From contig JADNRX010000009.1 in NCBI GenBank assembly GCA_015501595.1, positions 186,001 to 250,000 of the forward strand: a stretch of DNA of 64,000 nucleotides. The letters are read 5' to 3'. The notes beneath the pieces are model-generated. The model searched no databases, was not told the origin of the DNA, and saw only the letters and a list, made by a program, of their open reading frames with translations. Both the position numbers and the translations under genes were made by a program. Every line of letters starts with the position of its first letter. Position 1 is the first letter of the stretch. The DNA is from Hymenopellis radicata (Eukaryota; Basidiomycota; Agaricomycetes; Agaricales; Physalacriaceae). This document shows, piece after piece, positions 47,235 to 59,060 of this stretch.

Positions 47235-48911
47235 CTAATTGACTCTTAGGCTGTCAATAGGCAAAGTTAGCACAATGTTCGCAAAGTTAAGAAGGACCTT
47301 CAAACGGACCCCAAAGTCTCCGAGCGCTATGCCAGCATCATCCCGAGTATCCATCTGTTGTATGACTTCCACCTTCAGAGCCTGGTTGCGTCTTGGTGCT
47401 GATGACAGTTCTGGCATTCGAAAACTTTGGAAGTTGCTACTCCCCGAACTCGTTCCGGATCTGGGCCCCGAACTACCCAGACTCCTGTTGTTCAGGACAG
47501 CTACCAGGCAATTCGTGTACCTAGAACGCTCATTCAAAGAATGAATATAGTAACCAAGAGCGTACCCACAGTTTTCCGATGATCGCCGTCCTGCACAAGG
47601 CAGACATGGGCTCAGCAGGTTGATATTATTACAAGGTTCCTCAACTCACGGCGGAACCACGAGGGTCGCATGTTGCTAAAAGTGACATGAAGTGAATACG
47701 CGTCACAGACGTGTGTTTACTCAGGCTTACCGGAACTCCAAGAAACAGAATGAGGCTTATCACCGCCACTCCAGCTAGTAGAAGCACAATGAGTGACGAA
47801 GTCGAGGACGAGGGAAAATGATGCAAGTACCGGTCAGACAATTGGTTTCCACTGTCAGAGCAACAATGCGGCCAATTCTGCGTCCTGAAACGGGAAGATA
47901 TCTTGAACGAGATCGCAGGAGCTAGTACCAGACGGTAAGAGTAATATTTCTTGGCAAAAAATCGTATTCACCGTCCAGGAAAGGACAATGGTAATCAAAA
48001 CATCCGCCAAGGCGCTCGCGACGAGCCAGGTCTAAAAGAGGTCGTATCAAAACTGTGGGTTAAGCAGTAAATCGGAATACACTGACGGTCTGCTCTGAAA
48101 CCTCAGTACTGATCAAGGAGAGCTTTCCGAGCCTATGGGCCTAGTGTTTAACGTTGACATCAAAGTTATCGTGTCCTGCAATGCGGAGTAAACCTACAAT
48201 GACAGCAACTGCAACGCCAGCTCCGCATTGACACAGGGATACCTAAGGAGTATGGTAAGGTCGGCCGGGCGAACCTCCTTCGACACTTACCAGCACGATC
48301 AACACCGGGAAGACGAGGGATTTCTGAAGGACATAAATGCGCCAGCTGTAAAAACACTGGACAATAAGGGCAATGACAGAGTCCAGCAGGGGGACATCCC
48401 AAGAGTTCAAAAAAGTGTCGTTGAGCCTATTCATGTCACCGAAACCGAATACAAACCAATGAAAGGCATCGGCGGTGATGAGACCAGTTTGGAGAATATC
48501 CAATACAAACAAGCCATAAACTGGTTGAAGGGAATGAGTCTGTTGTATCGCTCGTGAAAAACTTGTCCTTACCCAAAGACTTGATAGTAGCACTATCCTT
48601 GGGGAAGGTGATATGATAGAAGACTACGGAACCGGTATGAGAGCCTACGCGAAGGTTGCTCGGTTAGGAAGCGTACACATCTGCACCAGTAGAACGCCCA
48701 TGAGCCCCCAATTGAGGCAGATGGCGATCATCTAACAAGAGAGTTTTCTCAGAGATGCGACGATTGCGCCGTCAGCGGGAAAACAAACGGTGGGGCCAGT
48801 ACTAGCAGGATGAGATTGAGAAACGACGAGCGGAGAGGGGGGGACAGGATGAACATACGTGAGAGAGATATCGGACGGAATTGCAGGAAGCTCTTTTCCA
48901 GGGGAAGCCAT
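47235..48911 (-). CDS. DUF6534-type seven-helix membrane protein
   Basis: Minus-strand, about eight small exons from the ATG at 48911 (MASPGKELPAIPSDISL). Membrane segments recognisable in order include IAICLNWGLMGVLLVQM and VYGLFVLDILQTGLITADAF. They are followed by the family core HWFVFGFGDM, NSWDVPLLDSVIALIVQCFY, SWRIYVLQKS, and the late TVETNCLTAGVAVISLILF helix. The C-terminal tail has YTNCLVAVLNNR and then a Ser/Gly-rich cytosolic stretch. DUF6534 proteins are an expanded family in mushrooms with no assigned function. The long tail after LNNR (about 90 aa) may be shortened by a further intron. Confidence 0.8.
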
Positions 48912-49940
48912 GCTGAAGTGCGGGATACGTCGGTTTTGCAGGAGATAAGACTTTAAGGCAAACTGTATGCGTGGGCCTACGAATACCGCGTCCCATAGCC
49001 ACCACTTGCCACGGTTCCAATCATTGCGTAAAACAGCAAAACCGGAGACGTAGACTCAGACCTCAACACATAACACTGATGATCAGATGTCCGAACCTGT
49101 AGAAGAGCCGGTAGCGCAGGTGCTTGACATGATTCAGTGGGCACAAATACACTCGTCAAGTTGAGATAATGGCACGAGGCACTTGAAGAGGGCAGTATAC
49201 AATCCCGATCTTCGAGTCGGCGCTTGCAGTATGCCTAGATCAAAGGTGCTTGAGAAACAGAACCCACCTATAGGAAGAATGCAGCCTGTCGAGAGCGTAG
49301 TACTAGTACGGAAGCAGTGGGACGTTACCTTGTCTTCCATCAGACTGATTTAGCGCTGAGATAAAGCATTGGGTTTAGAACAAGTCGAGATACGTTATTG
49401 GGTTTACGTTGTCGCCAGAGGTTGTTCAATAGGGTGAAAGTGAACGTTAACTACGTTGCTTAGTCAGCGTTCCTCGCGGCCGGCACTAATGCCGGCAGAT
49501 TCCGGAAGTTTTGTGCTTTGAAGCGTAACCATGAAGTACCTGAGCATTACCAAGTTGAACAAGCGCACTTGTGGTTGTAGATACTCTACACCTCGCGGTA
49601 CTTGTTCATGTCGTCTAGAACGATAACCCGCTTTCTCACCGGGCTGGACTCCGTCAAGTGGATCTTGATTCATCTGTTCTCCGCACTTCGACGCAACCTG
49701 GACACAGCTGGACGCAAAAAGATACACGGAGAAGGTTGACGAACTCCTCCGGGCTTGCCGGGAACTTGTCGAATGCAATGTTCCTTAAAATATCCCAATA
49801 CATTAGCCTGTGCTCCAAGCCACACTTACATAGCACCACATTGAATTCGGTTCCCATCGCACATCTGACGCCTTCGCCCCTCTCCATACCGACTATATTT
49901 CCGGATTCTTGATTGCTCTATTCCTCATTGCCCATCTCAA
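48912..49940. other. 1-kb intergenic region, one weak open frame
   Basis: Between divergent genes (DUF6534 protein and xanthine dioxygenase-like). A minus-strand frame at 49654-49887 has a Cys-containing segment (CKCGLEHRL, CVQLCPGCVEV) but no start context or continuation that convinces me. It is recorded as a possible small protein only. Confidence 0.3.
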
Positions 49941-51401
49941 ATGGCCATCGAGCTCGTACCGCTTTCTTTACCGCCGACTGCGGATGCCTCCAAGTTTGAA
50001 CAGTTCGGCCGCGAAGTCAGAGGTGTAGAACCTGGCAACATCAAGCCTGAACAATTTCAGGAAATCAAAGAGGCGTTATACAAGGTCTATCCTACTGCAT
50101 GCATGTCTCACGATCTGACGTTTCTTTACATAGTACGATGCATTACTCTTCCGAAATGCGATTCTGAGCCCAGAGCAACAGTACGCGTTGACCAAGGTTT
50201 TTTCACTCTACTCGCTCCATGTTCTATATACTGACTTGATGCCCAGGCGTTTGACCCCCAATCCGAAAGTTACGGGCACGGCAATAACAAGACAGAGAAC
50301 ACGAAGAAATCCATTCTTCATCCTGATCTCAAGACGATTCCTCGCATTCCACAGGTCCAGGTCATTGGAAATGGTAAAATATTCAACCATGAAGGGCTCG
50401 TCGAAGCGACGCTGAAGCACCCGAGCCACAAGACATTCCATAAGACCATCGTCTCGCCAGAGGATGAAGCCAAAGGCATCACGCGCTTCTACCGTTGGCA
50501 CATCGACGCTGCATTGTATGATCTCGCGCCTCCCCGAGTCACCACTCTGTACGGGCTGGAGATCCCGCAGGGCCCGACCCAGGTTTGTCGGTACGACGAT
50601 GGCACGGGGGATGAGCTTCCGGTTACACTTGGAACGACTGCTTTCGTTTCTGGCAAGACCATGTTCCGGATTCTGCCCGACAATTTGAAGAGCGTTGCTG
50701 TCCGCGCGAAGGTTAAATATGCGCCTCATCCGTATGTCTGGATGGCGCCTGCCCATGCCAAGTCGACGGGCCTGGGCATTGAGTGCGAGGGCTTGGAAAT
50801 GCCTTTCGAGGAACTTCCCCCTTGGGAGGAAGGGAAGAGGAAGACGTTTCCTATGGTAAGAACTGATCCATACGCTGCATATACTCATGTCTCATCCCCC
50901 CTTTTCCTGGTAGCTCTGGAAGAATCCTGTAACCGACGAGCTCTCTTTCCAAGTTCACCCCTGTGGCGCCGCGGAAATTATCGTTGATGCTCTCCCCGAA
51001 GGAGCTAACCGTGAAGGCGCGCTGTACCCGGATGGTGCGCATCTCACCGATTTAGAGGATGTTAGAGGATTGTTGTATCAAATACAACGTCCCGCAATCG
51101 CTCCTACGGTAGGCACATTCAAGTCTGCCAGATGGCCTCGTTAAGGTTGACCATTTCCATGTCTAGCTCGTTTATCCTCATGCTTGGTGAGCGTCTGATA
51201 GTATTGCGCGTCGAATCGACAAACTGACACTCGTTGAACAGGGAGTCGAATGATCTTGTCCTTTTTCACAACCGCGGGATCCTGCACAGCGTCGTTGGTG
51301 CTTTCACTCCAGATCAAGTACGGGTTTTCCACCAGTGTAATCTTGCCGCTTCCGATGACCCTACTGGACCGACGAGTGATGATGTAGCGAAGTGGGCATA
51401 G
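49941..51401 (+). CDS. xanA: Fe(II)/2-oxoglutarate-dependent xanthine dioxygenase-like protein (TauD/TfdA family)
   Basis: Six exons (49941-50084, 50134-50196, 50247-50855, 50914-51108, 51167-51186, 51242-51401) join in phase to 396 aa. The start reads MAIELVPLSLPPTADASKF. YDALLFRNAILSPEQQYALT opens the TauD fold. The metal site is the HxD pair in RWHIDAALYD and the distal His in LFHNRGILHSVVGAF; RVFHQCNLA carries the 2-oxoglutarate-binding Arg. Sequences of this form, with RYDDGTGDELPVTLGTTAFV between, are the XanA type known from Aspergillus. That enzyme oxidises xanthine to uric acid with Fe(II), O2 and 2-oxoglutarate. The permease at 44271-46739 would supply the substrate. Gene symbol by family resemblance. 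Confidence 0.85.
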
Positions 51402-51589
51402 GCCAGGGATCTCCACGTTGTTTGTAAAGCAGATACTGTACGGTCAATACAGACAGTTTCCTGGACATTTTTTGATAGTCCACTTGATACTGTTTTATCG
51501 ACCATGGCCATACTGCTTGGTAGGAAGGTAGGTAGAGACGGCACCCGGTCCCAATCAGCAACGCCCTGTTTTCACACAGCGACTGAGTG

Positions 51590-52600
51590 GCCGTGAGGAT
51601 ATCTCTGCATTTAAGAAGGTGCTCACGCTTCTCTCACCGCTGTTTCAAAGGCGCGAGGCCTCGATACCAACATAAGGCTGGTTGCCTAACTACGGAGGAG
51701 GAACACGTAGAGAAAACAGCTATATTAAGGTAGGTAGGTATGTCAAGGTACTCAAGGTGGTCAAGGAATATAGTCAGAGTCTGAGTCGCTATCGCTTTCC
51801 ATCTGTGGGTCGGGCAGCTGGCTACGAGCGGGTGTGCAGCCTAGAATCCTCCTGTGCCATGTCCGTAATACCAGCAGTGGCCGTTCGAGTTCGAAGCCTT
51901 TGAACAGCTCCATTATCTTGTAGACTAACTTCGCCACAGGCGGCAGGCATATATCCTGGAAGATCAAGCCCCGAAGACTATCGAGCGCACCTCCCGGGTC
52001 TATGGGACATACAAGGTTGAGGTGAGGCAGCTTAGAAGCAAGGAGAGTTAACGCGGTGCCGCGTAGGGCTACCAGGTCCGGATCACCTTCACAGATCAGG
52101 ATGGCATGCTCGGGCGACGCAACTGACGATCAACAGAGCCGACAGAGTCTCTCGTCGCGAGGGACGAAAGGATGATATCTGTCTGCCCGCCTTAGCTGTT
52201 CGAGAGCCAGAGGGTGGTCAGAGAGTAGAAGTCGTGTCAGCGCTTTTCTGTGTTTCGTGACCCGAAGCCGGAGGTAGTGTCTCACAAATACAACTCGAAG
52301 TGCGGGCTTGTTCGGAGGAGGCAGAGGCTCTAGACGGTTCCGGAGGAGATATGTCCGGTATGAGGAGTCAATCTGTAACTGGAGACCCGTCTTGGCGATG
52401 CGAGTAACCTCTTTAATCATCTCGTCAACCTGCATCGCACTGTATGTCCGAACATCAGGTGGCAGCGTTAGGATGGCAGGTAAGTCGACCATTCCCAGCG
52501 GTCGTGGTAGGTAGGTAGGTAGGAAGAAGCGGCGCAAGGTCTCCCTGAGGAACGGCCGTGTGTGGAAATGTTATGGCGGGCAAGACCCGATTTCCACCCA
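51590..52600 (-). pseudogene. non-LTR retrotransposon 3' end, copy 1 (reverse-transcriptase C-terminus)
   Basis: Minus-strand decayed frame. It reads SDHPLALEQLRRADRYHPF, then DERLCRLC, and after an in-frame stop EHAILICEGDPDLVALRGTA, KLPHLNL and ELFKGFELERPL, ending in a Ser/Asp-rich tail DSDSDSDYIP with stop at 51761. CxxC..H..C is the zinc knuckle after LINE reverse transcriptases. The 3' flank has GGTAGGTAGGTA near 51730, another (GGTA)n tract lies at 52505-52522, and ATATCTCTGCATTTAAGAAGGT near 51600 recurs in copy 2. No polymerase or endonuclease domain is left. Confidence 0.6.
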
Positions 52601-52614
52601 ATGATTGAGCACCG

Positions 52615-53890
52615 CCGGGAATATCTCCGCATTTAAGAAGGTCCCAACGGAGCTCTGGTCACCAGTTCAGAGAACATACTTCTCGAATACCGACCTATAG
52701 TCGGTCGCCCTCGCTACGAGAGGAGAGAGAACAAGGGGGAAAAAAGGGGGGTGGTCCAAGCAAATAAATTTCAGCACATAGTCAACAGAGGCAATACTAC
52801 GGGATGTAGTCTGACTCACTGTCCGAGACGGCGTCCACTAACGGAGCATGAGCTGGTTGCTTTTTCAGTCCAGGTATCCTTCGGTGCCATGTGCGTACGG
52901 CAGGCAACGGTGTCGAGCGTCGTTGAAGCTCGAATGTCTTGAAGAGCTCCATGCACTCGTAGACGAGCTTCGCGACTAAAGGCAGGCACACGTCCTGGAA
53001 AACCAGCGCAAAGCACCAAGGCACCAGCGTCATCAACTGGCAGCCTGGCTAGGTTGAGGTGAGGGAGTTTCGGGTCGAGGAGAGTGATGGCGGCAGTACG
53101 AATGTCCACGAGGTCGGAGTCACCGGTACAGATGAGAATCGCATGTTCGGTCGATTCGACAGCCAGACGGCAAAGTCTGCAAAGTCGCTCATCGCGAGGC
53201 ACGAGTGGATGAAAGCGATCAGCTCGCCGAAGCTGCTCCAGCGCCAGCGGGTGGTCGGAGAACAAGAGCCAGATCAGAGCCTTCCTATGCTTGGTAACTC
53301 GAAGGTGGAGACAGTGCCGTACATAGATTGCTCGACATGCCGGTTTGTCAGGAGGAGAGAATGGCTCAAGGCGATTCCACAGCAGGTACTAGGTCTTGTA
53401 GGAAGTGTCGATCTTTTGCTGTAGACCAGCCTTCGCAATGTGACCAACTGTTTTCATCATCATCTCCACATCGACGGCAGTACGAGAACGAAGGTCCGTA
53501 GGCAGCACTAGAGCCTGAAGGTAGGTCATCCATACCCACGTGGTAAGTGATTGAGCGCCCATTGAATGTCACCTAACCATGATTCGTGTTTCCCGGAATG
53601 GATATTAACGCAGACATCCAGTGTGAGCTTCGCCAGTTCGGACTCTGGTGAGTCGAGTAATTCACGTAGGAGACACAGCGCCATCGTGATCCGACGGAAG
53701 TGGAGGGGGAGTAGTCCGAGCTCAGTGAACAGCGGGGGCGGTACTGCACGTTGATACTCAGCAGCCGGCGAAGTAGGGACAATTGTACTGAGTACATGTC
53801 CTCAACCAGAGCAGGAGAGATATCAAGAATAACGTCAGCTCCGCTTGTATGAAGTAGGGGTCAATTCGGGCAGCGGATCCGAAGGAGGTA
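52615..53890 (-). pseudogene. non-LTR retrotransposon 3' end, copy 2
   Basis: A second, slightly longer decayed copy lies directly upstream of copy 1. It starts with DISPALVEDMYSVQLSLLRR, shifts frame to LFTELGLLPLHFRRITMAL, and continues SWLGDIQWALNHLP, SDHPLALEQLRRADRFHPL, DERLCRLCRLAVESTEHAIL and HLNLARLPVDDAG. It ends VSDSESDYIP with stop at 52797. The 3' non-coding part shares ATATCTCCGCATTTAAGAAGGT with copy 1. At least two frame changes and one stop make it non-functional. Confidence 0.6.
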
Positions 53891-53984
53891 AATTGTCCAG
53901 ATGATCTAAATCAGACCAATCACCGTCAGAATTCTCACCATTCTCGTCGTCCTCCAGTAGTGGAGAGAACCGGCCGTACGACAT
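53835..53984 (-). CDS. possible truncated 5' exon of a divergent gene
   Basis: A 49-codon frame from an ATG at 53984, very acidic (DDENGENSDGDWSDLDHLDN), ending in a stop where the LINE remnant begins. It may be the surviving start of a gene cut off by the LINE insertion, or chance. Confidence 0.2.
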   Translation of the reverse strand: MSYGRFSPLLEDDENGENSDGDWSDLDHLDNLPPSDPLPELTPTSYKRS

Positions 53985-54050
53985 CGTGGTATGAGGAAAA
54001 AAGTTGATTACCAAAAAGGGATAGGATACTCTCTCCTAATTGCAACGGTC

Positions 54051-56700
54051 ATGTCTACGCATGCCCCGCGCGCCATACGCCCTCGTGGGACAGCACAGCG
54101 CATGAAAAAGAGTAATCCACCTAAGGCTACCTTTATCCCGAAGCCCACACGCCCAATACTCTCTGATGAGGACCTGGAAGATATTGGTCAGAAATGCCAG
54201 GAGGCTTGGGGATGGTCATACCTACCACGCGAGGGTCAAATAGAGGCGATTAAAGCCCAGCTTCGTGGGCGCGATACGCTCGTACACGCATACACGGGTT
54301 ACGGGAAGACCTGCATAGCAGCAGGTCCCTTCGTCCATCCGTCAACGAAAGGACAGGTGACCATTATGGTTTCTCCCTTGATTGCTCTACAGGACGAACA
54401 GGTGAGTACTCGTCTTCAATCAGAGACACAACTTACCGAGCTGTAGGTGGAAACATTTGAGAAGGAGTATAAACTACAAGCAGTAGCAGTTAATAGCAGT
54501 CATGGCGGATGCAAGCCGGAAACACTGAAGGTACGTGCATTGTCGCGTTCGAGACAATATCCTAACGTGCTGGTCAGAAAATTATCAACGGCGACTACCA
54601 AATTATTCTGATCTCACCAGAACTTTTGCAGTCGCGAAGATTCGTCGCGACGGTCATGCGCAACACCGAATTCACACGTCGCATCCTGTCGGTAATCGTC
54701 GACGAGGCCCACGTCGTTTCGCACTGGGGCGCCCAGTTCCGCAAAATGTACGGGAGCCTGGGTATGGTACGGGCCTTTTTGCCCCGCTCTGCATCTGTTG
54801 TCGCCATGTCAGCAACACTACCTGCGCGCGTTCGAAATGATGTCCTTACGAAGCTGCAATTCCACAAGTCGGACTATGTCAACATCGATGTCGGGAATAA
54901 TCGCACAAACGTGTCCATTATTGTTCGCGCCATCGAGCACCCCATGAACACGTACAAGGACCTGGACTTCGTAATTCCGTCAGACGTCAAAGAGGCATCG
55001 GAAATCCCACTCACCTGGATCTATGCGGACAACATCGCCACAGGAATCGAAATTGAGGACCACCTCATGGAGATTCTACCTGAGTCACTGCGGATGAGTG
55101 GCATTGTGCGACCGTATAACGCGTCGTACTCCAAAGAGTACAGAAAAGAGGCGATGAGGCTCGTCCGTGAGGGGAAGATACGAGTGCTAATCTGCACAGA
55201 TGCAGCAGGAATGGTCAGTACAGGTTCAGCCTATGCAATTGCGATACTGACTTACAATTCTAGGGCTGTAACATCCCCAACATTGACCTCGTTGTCCAAT
55301 GGAAACTACCCTCTTCGCTATCATCCTTCTGGCAGCGAGCCGGACGAGCAGCGCGAGGGCCCGGAACAACAGGGCGAGCAGTACTATTGGTAGAAAAGTC
55401 AGTTTATAATGTTGACTTGACGGCACCGAAACAAGACGAGACCCCGACCAACGATCGTAAAAGTAAGAAGGGAAAGAAGGGAGGGAAGAAGAATAAGAAG
55501 AAGAAGAAAGATACGACAAAACGTACCAAGGCGGAAGTCCAAGCTCATGCTTTATGTCGCGGTGTAAAGCGAGGCTCGCACAGTGGCAGAACTGACGCGA
55601 TCCATGTCCAGGATCAGCCACCTTTGGACCCGGAGGCTGTCGACGAGGGTCTCTACGTCCTGGCGCAGACAGGCTTGTGCCGTCGTCTCGTCATCAAAGA
55701 AGTCTTTGGAAACAAAGACGCAGGTCAGTTCAGCGAATAATTGTCAGCTTAAGACTCACCAAAGTCAAGATGCTCATGTGCCATGCTGCGATATTTGTTG
55801 CCCGGATCTTCTCAAGCAGACGCGTCCTGGGAAGTATTCGACTCCAAAGCGTCGCGCTAACATCAAGAAGGGAGTTCCGTCAATCTTTGTTCAAGAGAAG
55901 CTGCACGATGACGTACCAAAATCAAGAAAGCGGATTTTGCAGGTGCTCTCTTTGCGGGCAATGGCATTCTGCCAGACGATTTGCTCGTGCTTCTCTCCTC
56001 GGTTGGTCCAAGTGAGACCCGCGAAGCAATGGACCGTATCCTTGCTGATCAATGGAAATGGTCAGCGCAATATGGTGACCAGTTGTTCAAGTGCTTACAG
56101 GAAATGGGAATGTCGGGGTTTGTCCCATTGCCTAAGAAGTCTCAGGGGCCAAAAAGAAAAGCAGACGACGGCGCTGCGCCATATGTCTCGAGCAATGATC
56201 GTCCTCCCACGCGCGTGCGCGTCGCGAGCGCGGCACCTCCGAGCAGCGTTCTGAATTCGACACGGACGCAATCAACAGCTGCGTCGTCGGCAGCACCAAG
56301 CCAAGCGATGTCGACGCCGAACGTGGAAGTCGAGAACCAAGATGTGGGAAGTCATGAAGGGCCATCGATCACACGAGAGGCGCCTTCCTTCCAAGTTCCC
56401 ACCGTCATCATCGAACATGCGCTATTCGGCGCCGTCAACACCAGGACCGTACGCCGCTGCGACGCCGACGCGACAGACGCACCAAGCTGGGTTCATGTCC
56501 TATGGATATCAATATCCTCAGGCAAATTATGCCAGTATTACGGCTATCCAGCGTACCCATACACTCCCAACCACCCTTCCTCAATGCCCCCCACTCCATA
56601 TACTCCCCAGAATTTATCCCTACCCCCTACATACCAGTACTTACTGTCTCCGATGCCGCCCAGACCACCTCCTCCCCATCCCCCTGGCCCATCAAGCTGA
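54051..56700 (+). CDS. RecQ-like DNA helicase 1
   Basis: Exons 54051-54401, 54447-54530, 54578-55213 and 55264 onward, with one or two more introns near 55725-55950. Helicase motifs are in order: the Q-like LPREGQIEAIKA, Walker A AYTGYGKT (about 54290), ISPELLQSRRF, DEAH box VIVDEAHVVSHWG (54695-54727), MSATLPARV, RVLICTDAAGMGCNIP, and motif VI WQRAGRAARGPG. A Lys-rich linker follows, then a Cys-containing HVPCCDICCPDLL segment that could bind zinc, and a long Pro/Ser-rich tail. RecQ-type enzymes unwind DNA 3' to 5'. Relatives of this shape are multi-copy in mushroom genomes and often sit in repeat-rich or subtelomeric blocks, as here. There is an upstream in-frame ATG at 53991. Motifs are intact, so activity is plausible. 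Confidence 0.82.
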
Positions 56701-56854
56701 TTTCTCATGTTTTCGTTGATCAATAGACTAATTTAATACAATTATCAAAGTTCGGATTACATTTATGTAAGACACCTCGTAGTAGATTTATGTAAGTCAA
56801 CCGAGGATGTCCGATGCTCTCCTCGCCCGCCACAGAATTTCCCAAAATGCTAAG

Positions 56855-57259
56855 GTAGGGCTCATTCATAACCAACCAACATTCCAAATCGGGACAGAAA
56901 CCAGTAAATCACTTCGTGTACTTGACTCGCTACACTTAAAAAAATTCTGTTCCTACAATCTCTTCCAATACATTATATCTGTGTTCATTCCAAAAATGAA
57001 ATCAATCCGTGAATGTGGTGAAGAGATTTTGAGGTCGGAAAGCAATCATTCCCACGACCCCTCCCAAATCTTATTTCGTCAAAATCGCGACAATGCGGGT
57101 GAATTTTGCTCCCGTTTCTGTTGGATATCCTTTGTTACACCATTTAGAATAATTTTTAGGAAGGGATTTTCCTCAAACCAAGTGGATGAATTATTACAGG
57201 CCGTTTACTGCTTCCTGTCCCGATTTGGAACGTTGGTTGGTTATGAATGAGCCCTACCT
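56855..57259. mobile_element. 405-bp TA-flanked TIR element (mariner-type MITE)
   Basis: The first about 54 bases (AGGTAGGGCTCATTCATAAC onward) are repeated in reverse complement at the right end with few mismatches. The dinucleotide TA stands on both sides (56853-56854 and 57260-57261), as expected for Tc1/mariner-type insertion. The interior carries an open frame (56807-57250) that is just translated element sequence with no conserved motif. Confidence 0.8.
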
Positions 57260-57261
57260 TA

Positions 57262-57813
57262 AGTACATTACTCCCCCAGTTGAACGCCAATACAGTACAA
57301 AGACATGAAAATGTTGAGACCACTAAGGTTCACAAACCTTTAGTTTGTTTACTTACAAGAGGAGGGGCTTTCGATCATTCACAAACCGATTTAGTTTGTT
57401 CACAAACCGATTTAGGTTTGTGTATACCCATGGTGTTTTTTTTCGTTCCTGTGCGATCATAGATCGTTTCATTGCGGTCATATTATGCAATCTTTAACGC
57501 CGACATGCCAAAATGGTAGCGGTCCGAGGTTCCCGTCTCCGGTTCCTTTTTCCCCCCCTTCCTTCCCCCCCCCCGCCGTCCCACCTTCGTGTTCCGTCAA
57601 TGAACCGATCCGTACACTCACGCCGCTGTAATCCGGTCCGGTTCCCGCTCCCTTCTGAGCCGGGCGCCATCGATCGTTTGAGACAGTCCCGCATTTTTAT
57701 TTTTATTTTTTCTTTGGTAATCGGCTGAGACATTCTTGTTTGCTTTCCTCCTCACGATGAGCTGTAAACGTCACGGAAGCCCTAGCCTGGATACCGAATA
57801 GTCTAGTGTTTAA
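57262..57813. other. non-coding spacer with CACAAACC repeats
   Basis: At 57378-57422 the unit CACAAACCGATTTAG(G)TTTGT occurs twice in direct succession and is itself nearly palindromic (CACAAACC..GGTTTGTG). A third, weaker copy lies near 57330-57350. The rest contains C- and T-rich runs near 57540-57590. No gene seen. Confidence 0.4.
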
Positions 57814-58968
57814 GGTGGGGTGTGTACCGCGATTGCGGCTATTATGTAAGTTGGCCATTTTTGGCTGCCTACATAAGCTCACTCAGAAGACAAGGCAGCA
57901 GTGGCAGCGCGCACTTCGACAAGGAGGTATAAAAGTAGATTTATCATTTGGTATGTAAAGGAATATAGCTAAGAGCCGCCTTCTCGCGACGCGACCGACT
58001 AGTCGGAACCGCCGACTCATTCCTTACACATTGGTCGGCCCTTTACTCGCATTCGTCGCCAGCAGCCAGCTCGCATGTCATTACCATTATGCTCCTGACT
58101 ACATTCCTGCTCATATTCACCTTCCAGCCCGCCGTTGCGCTCTCGTAGGATGGCTTGTAGTCGCGGGCTTGTGTGATCGTTGTCATCGTTGCTCATGCTC
58201 GCTTGACAGTCGGGCTCCTAAGAGACAACGTGCACTGGATAATACCGATTCTAGGATGCCTGGCGAGCGTAGTCTTGTCCGAATGTTTTCATCATTCAGC
58301 GCCTTGATCTCGCGAATCTTGTGGCGTTGGGCACTGTGCCACCGTGTCGCTGTTCGACTATCATTACGGTCTATTGTGTTGTCCTGTCCACCTCGGGTAA
58401 CAGCTATGCGCCTGTGAATTCTGAAGGAGGATGAGCAAGTCGGTCATTTAAGGCTCAAGCCACAGCTTAGTGGCACGTACCTAACTACATCGCCCGCCAG
58501 ATGCAAGCTCCCACCCTCGGCAGCCCCCATGGCGCAGATATATGCCGTGTTTAGGCGGGTCTTCATTGTCAAGCTGTGATATCACGGCATAGTAGCGAGT
58601 CTGTGTCATCGACGGCAGCGGTGGTATGAGCCCGCACAGCACGCCTTTGCTAATCTGCTTCTTCGCCTAAATATTTTTCTTGAGCTTTGTCCGGTCGGCG
58701 GCAACAGGGGAACACGTACTCAAATTTGAACAAAGCATCTGTCTGTCTTGCGGCCGTCAACATGTGCGGCGCGATTCTCTCCTGCTCATCGTCCTCGGCG
58801 GCGTGCTGAACTTTGTTGTCGCTGGTCTAGTTACTCATCGGTGTCGTTGGTATCTTGGAGAGAATTATTCTGTTGTGAGTAGTCGGTCCAGACAGAATAG
58901 ATCAGAGGCAAAGGAACCAGAATAGGCAGCTTATGTAATAAGCCCCAATCACGGTACGGACCCCACCT
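57814..58968. mobile_element. 1.16-kb TA-flanked TIR element
   Basis: The left end (AGGTGGGGTGTGTACCG onward) and the reverse complement of the right end (AGGTGGGGTCCGTACCG onward) match over about 42 bp with some mismatches; TA lies on both sides (57812-57813 and 58969-58970). The termini resemble those of the 405-bp element (AGGTRGGG), so the two may share a transposase source. A 128-codon frame at 58031-58417 has no transposase motif. Confidence 0.7.
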
Positions 58969-59060
58969 TAATCGACAGACTCTATACACATCGATCACCC
59001 CTCACATTGCCGCAAGATCGATCGTGTATATAGCGTCTGTTTAAAGAGACTAGATACCGA

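Noticed and set aside
51720..51760. (GGTA)n tract as telomeric repeat
   Set aside because: Only a few units, imperfect, and tied to the LINE tail rather than forming an array.
57518..57560. Possible tRNA-like stretch (GTAGCGGTCCGAGGTTCCCG)
   Set aside because: No cloverleaf could be built and the B-box-like sequence lacks a partner A box; no tRNA or rRNA gene was found anywhere in the window.
58031..58417. 128-codon frame inside the 1.16-kb TIR element as a possible transposase
   Set aside because: No helix-turn-helix, no DDE/DDD spacing and odd Cys/Arg-rich composition; more likely chance.
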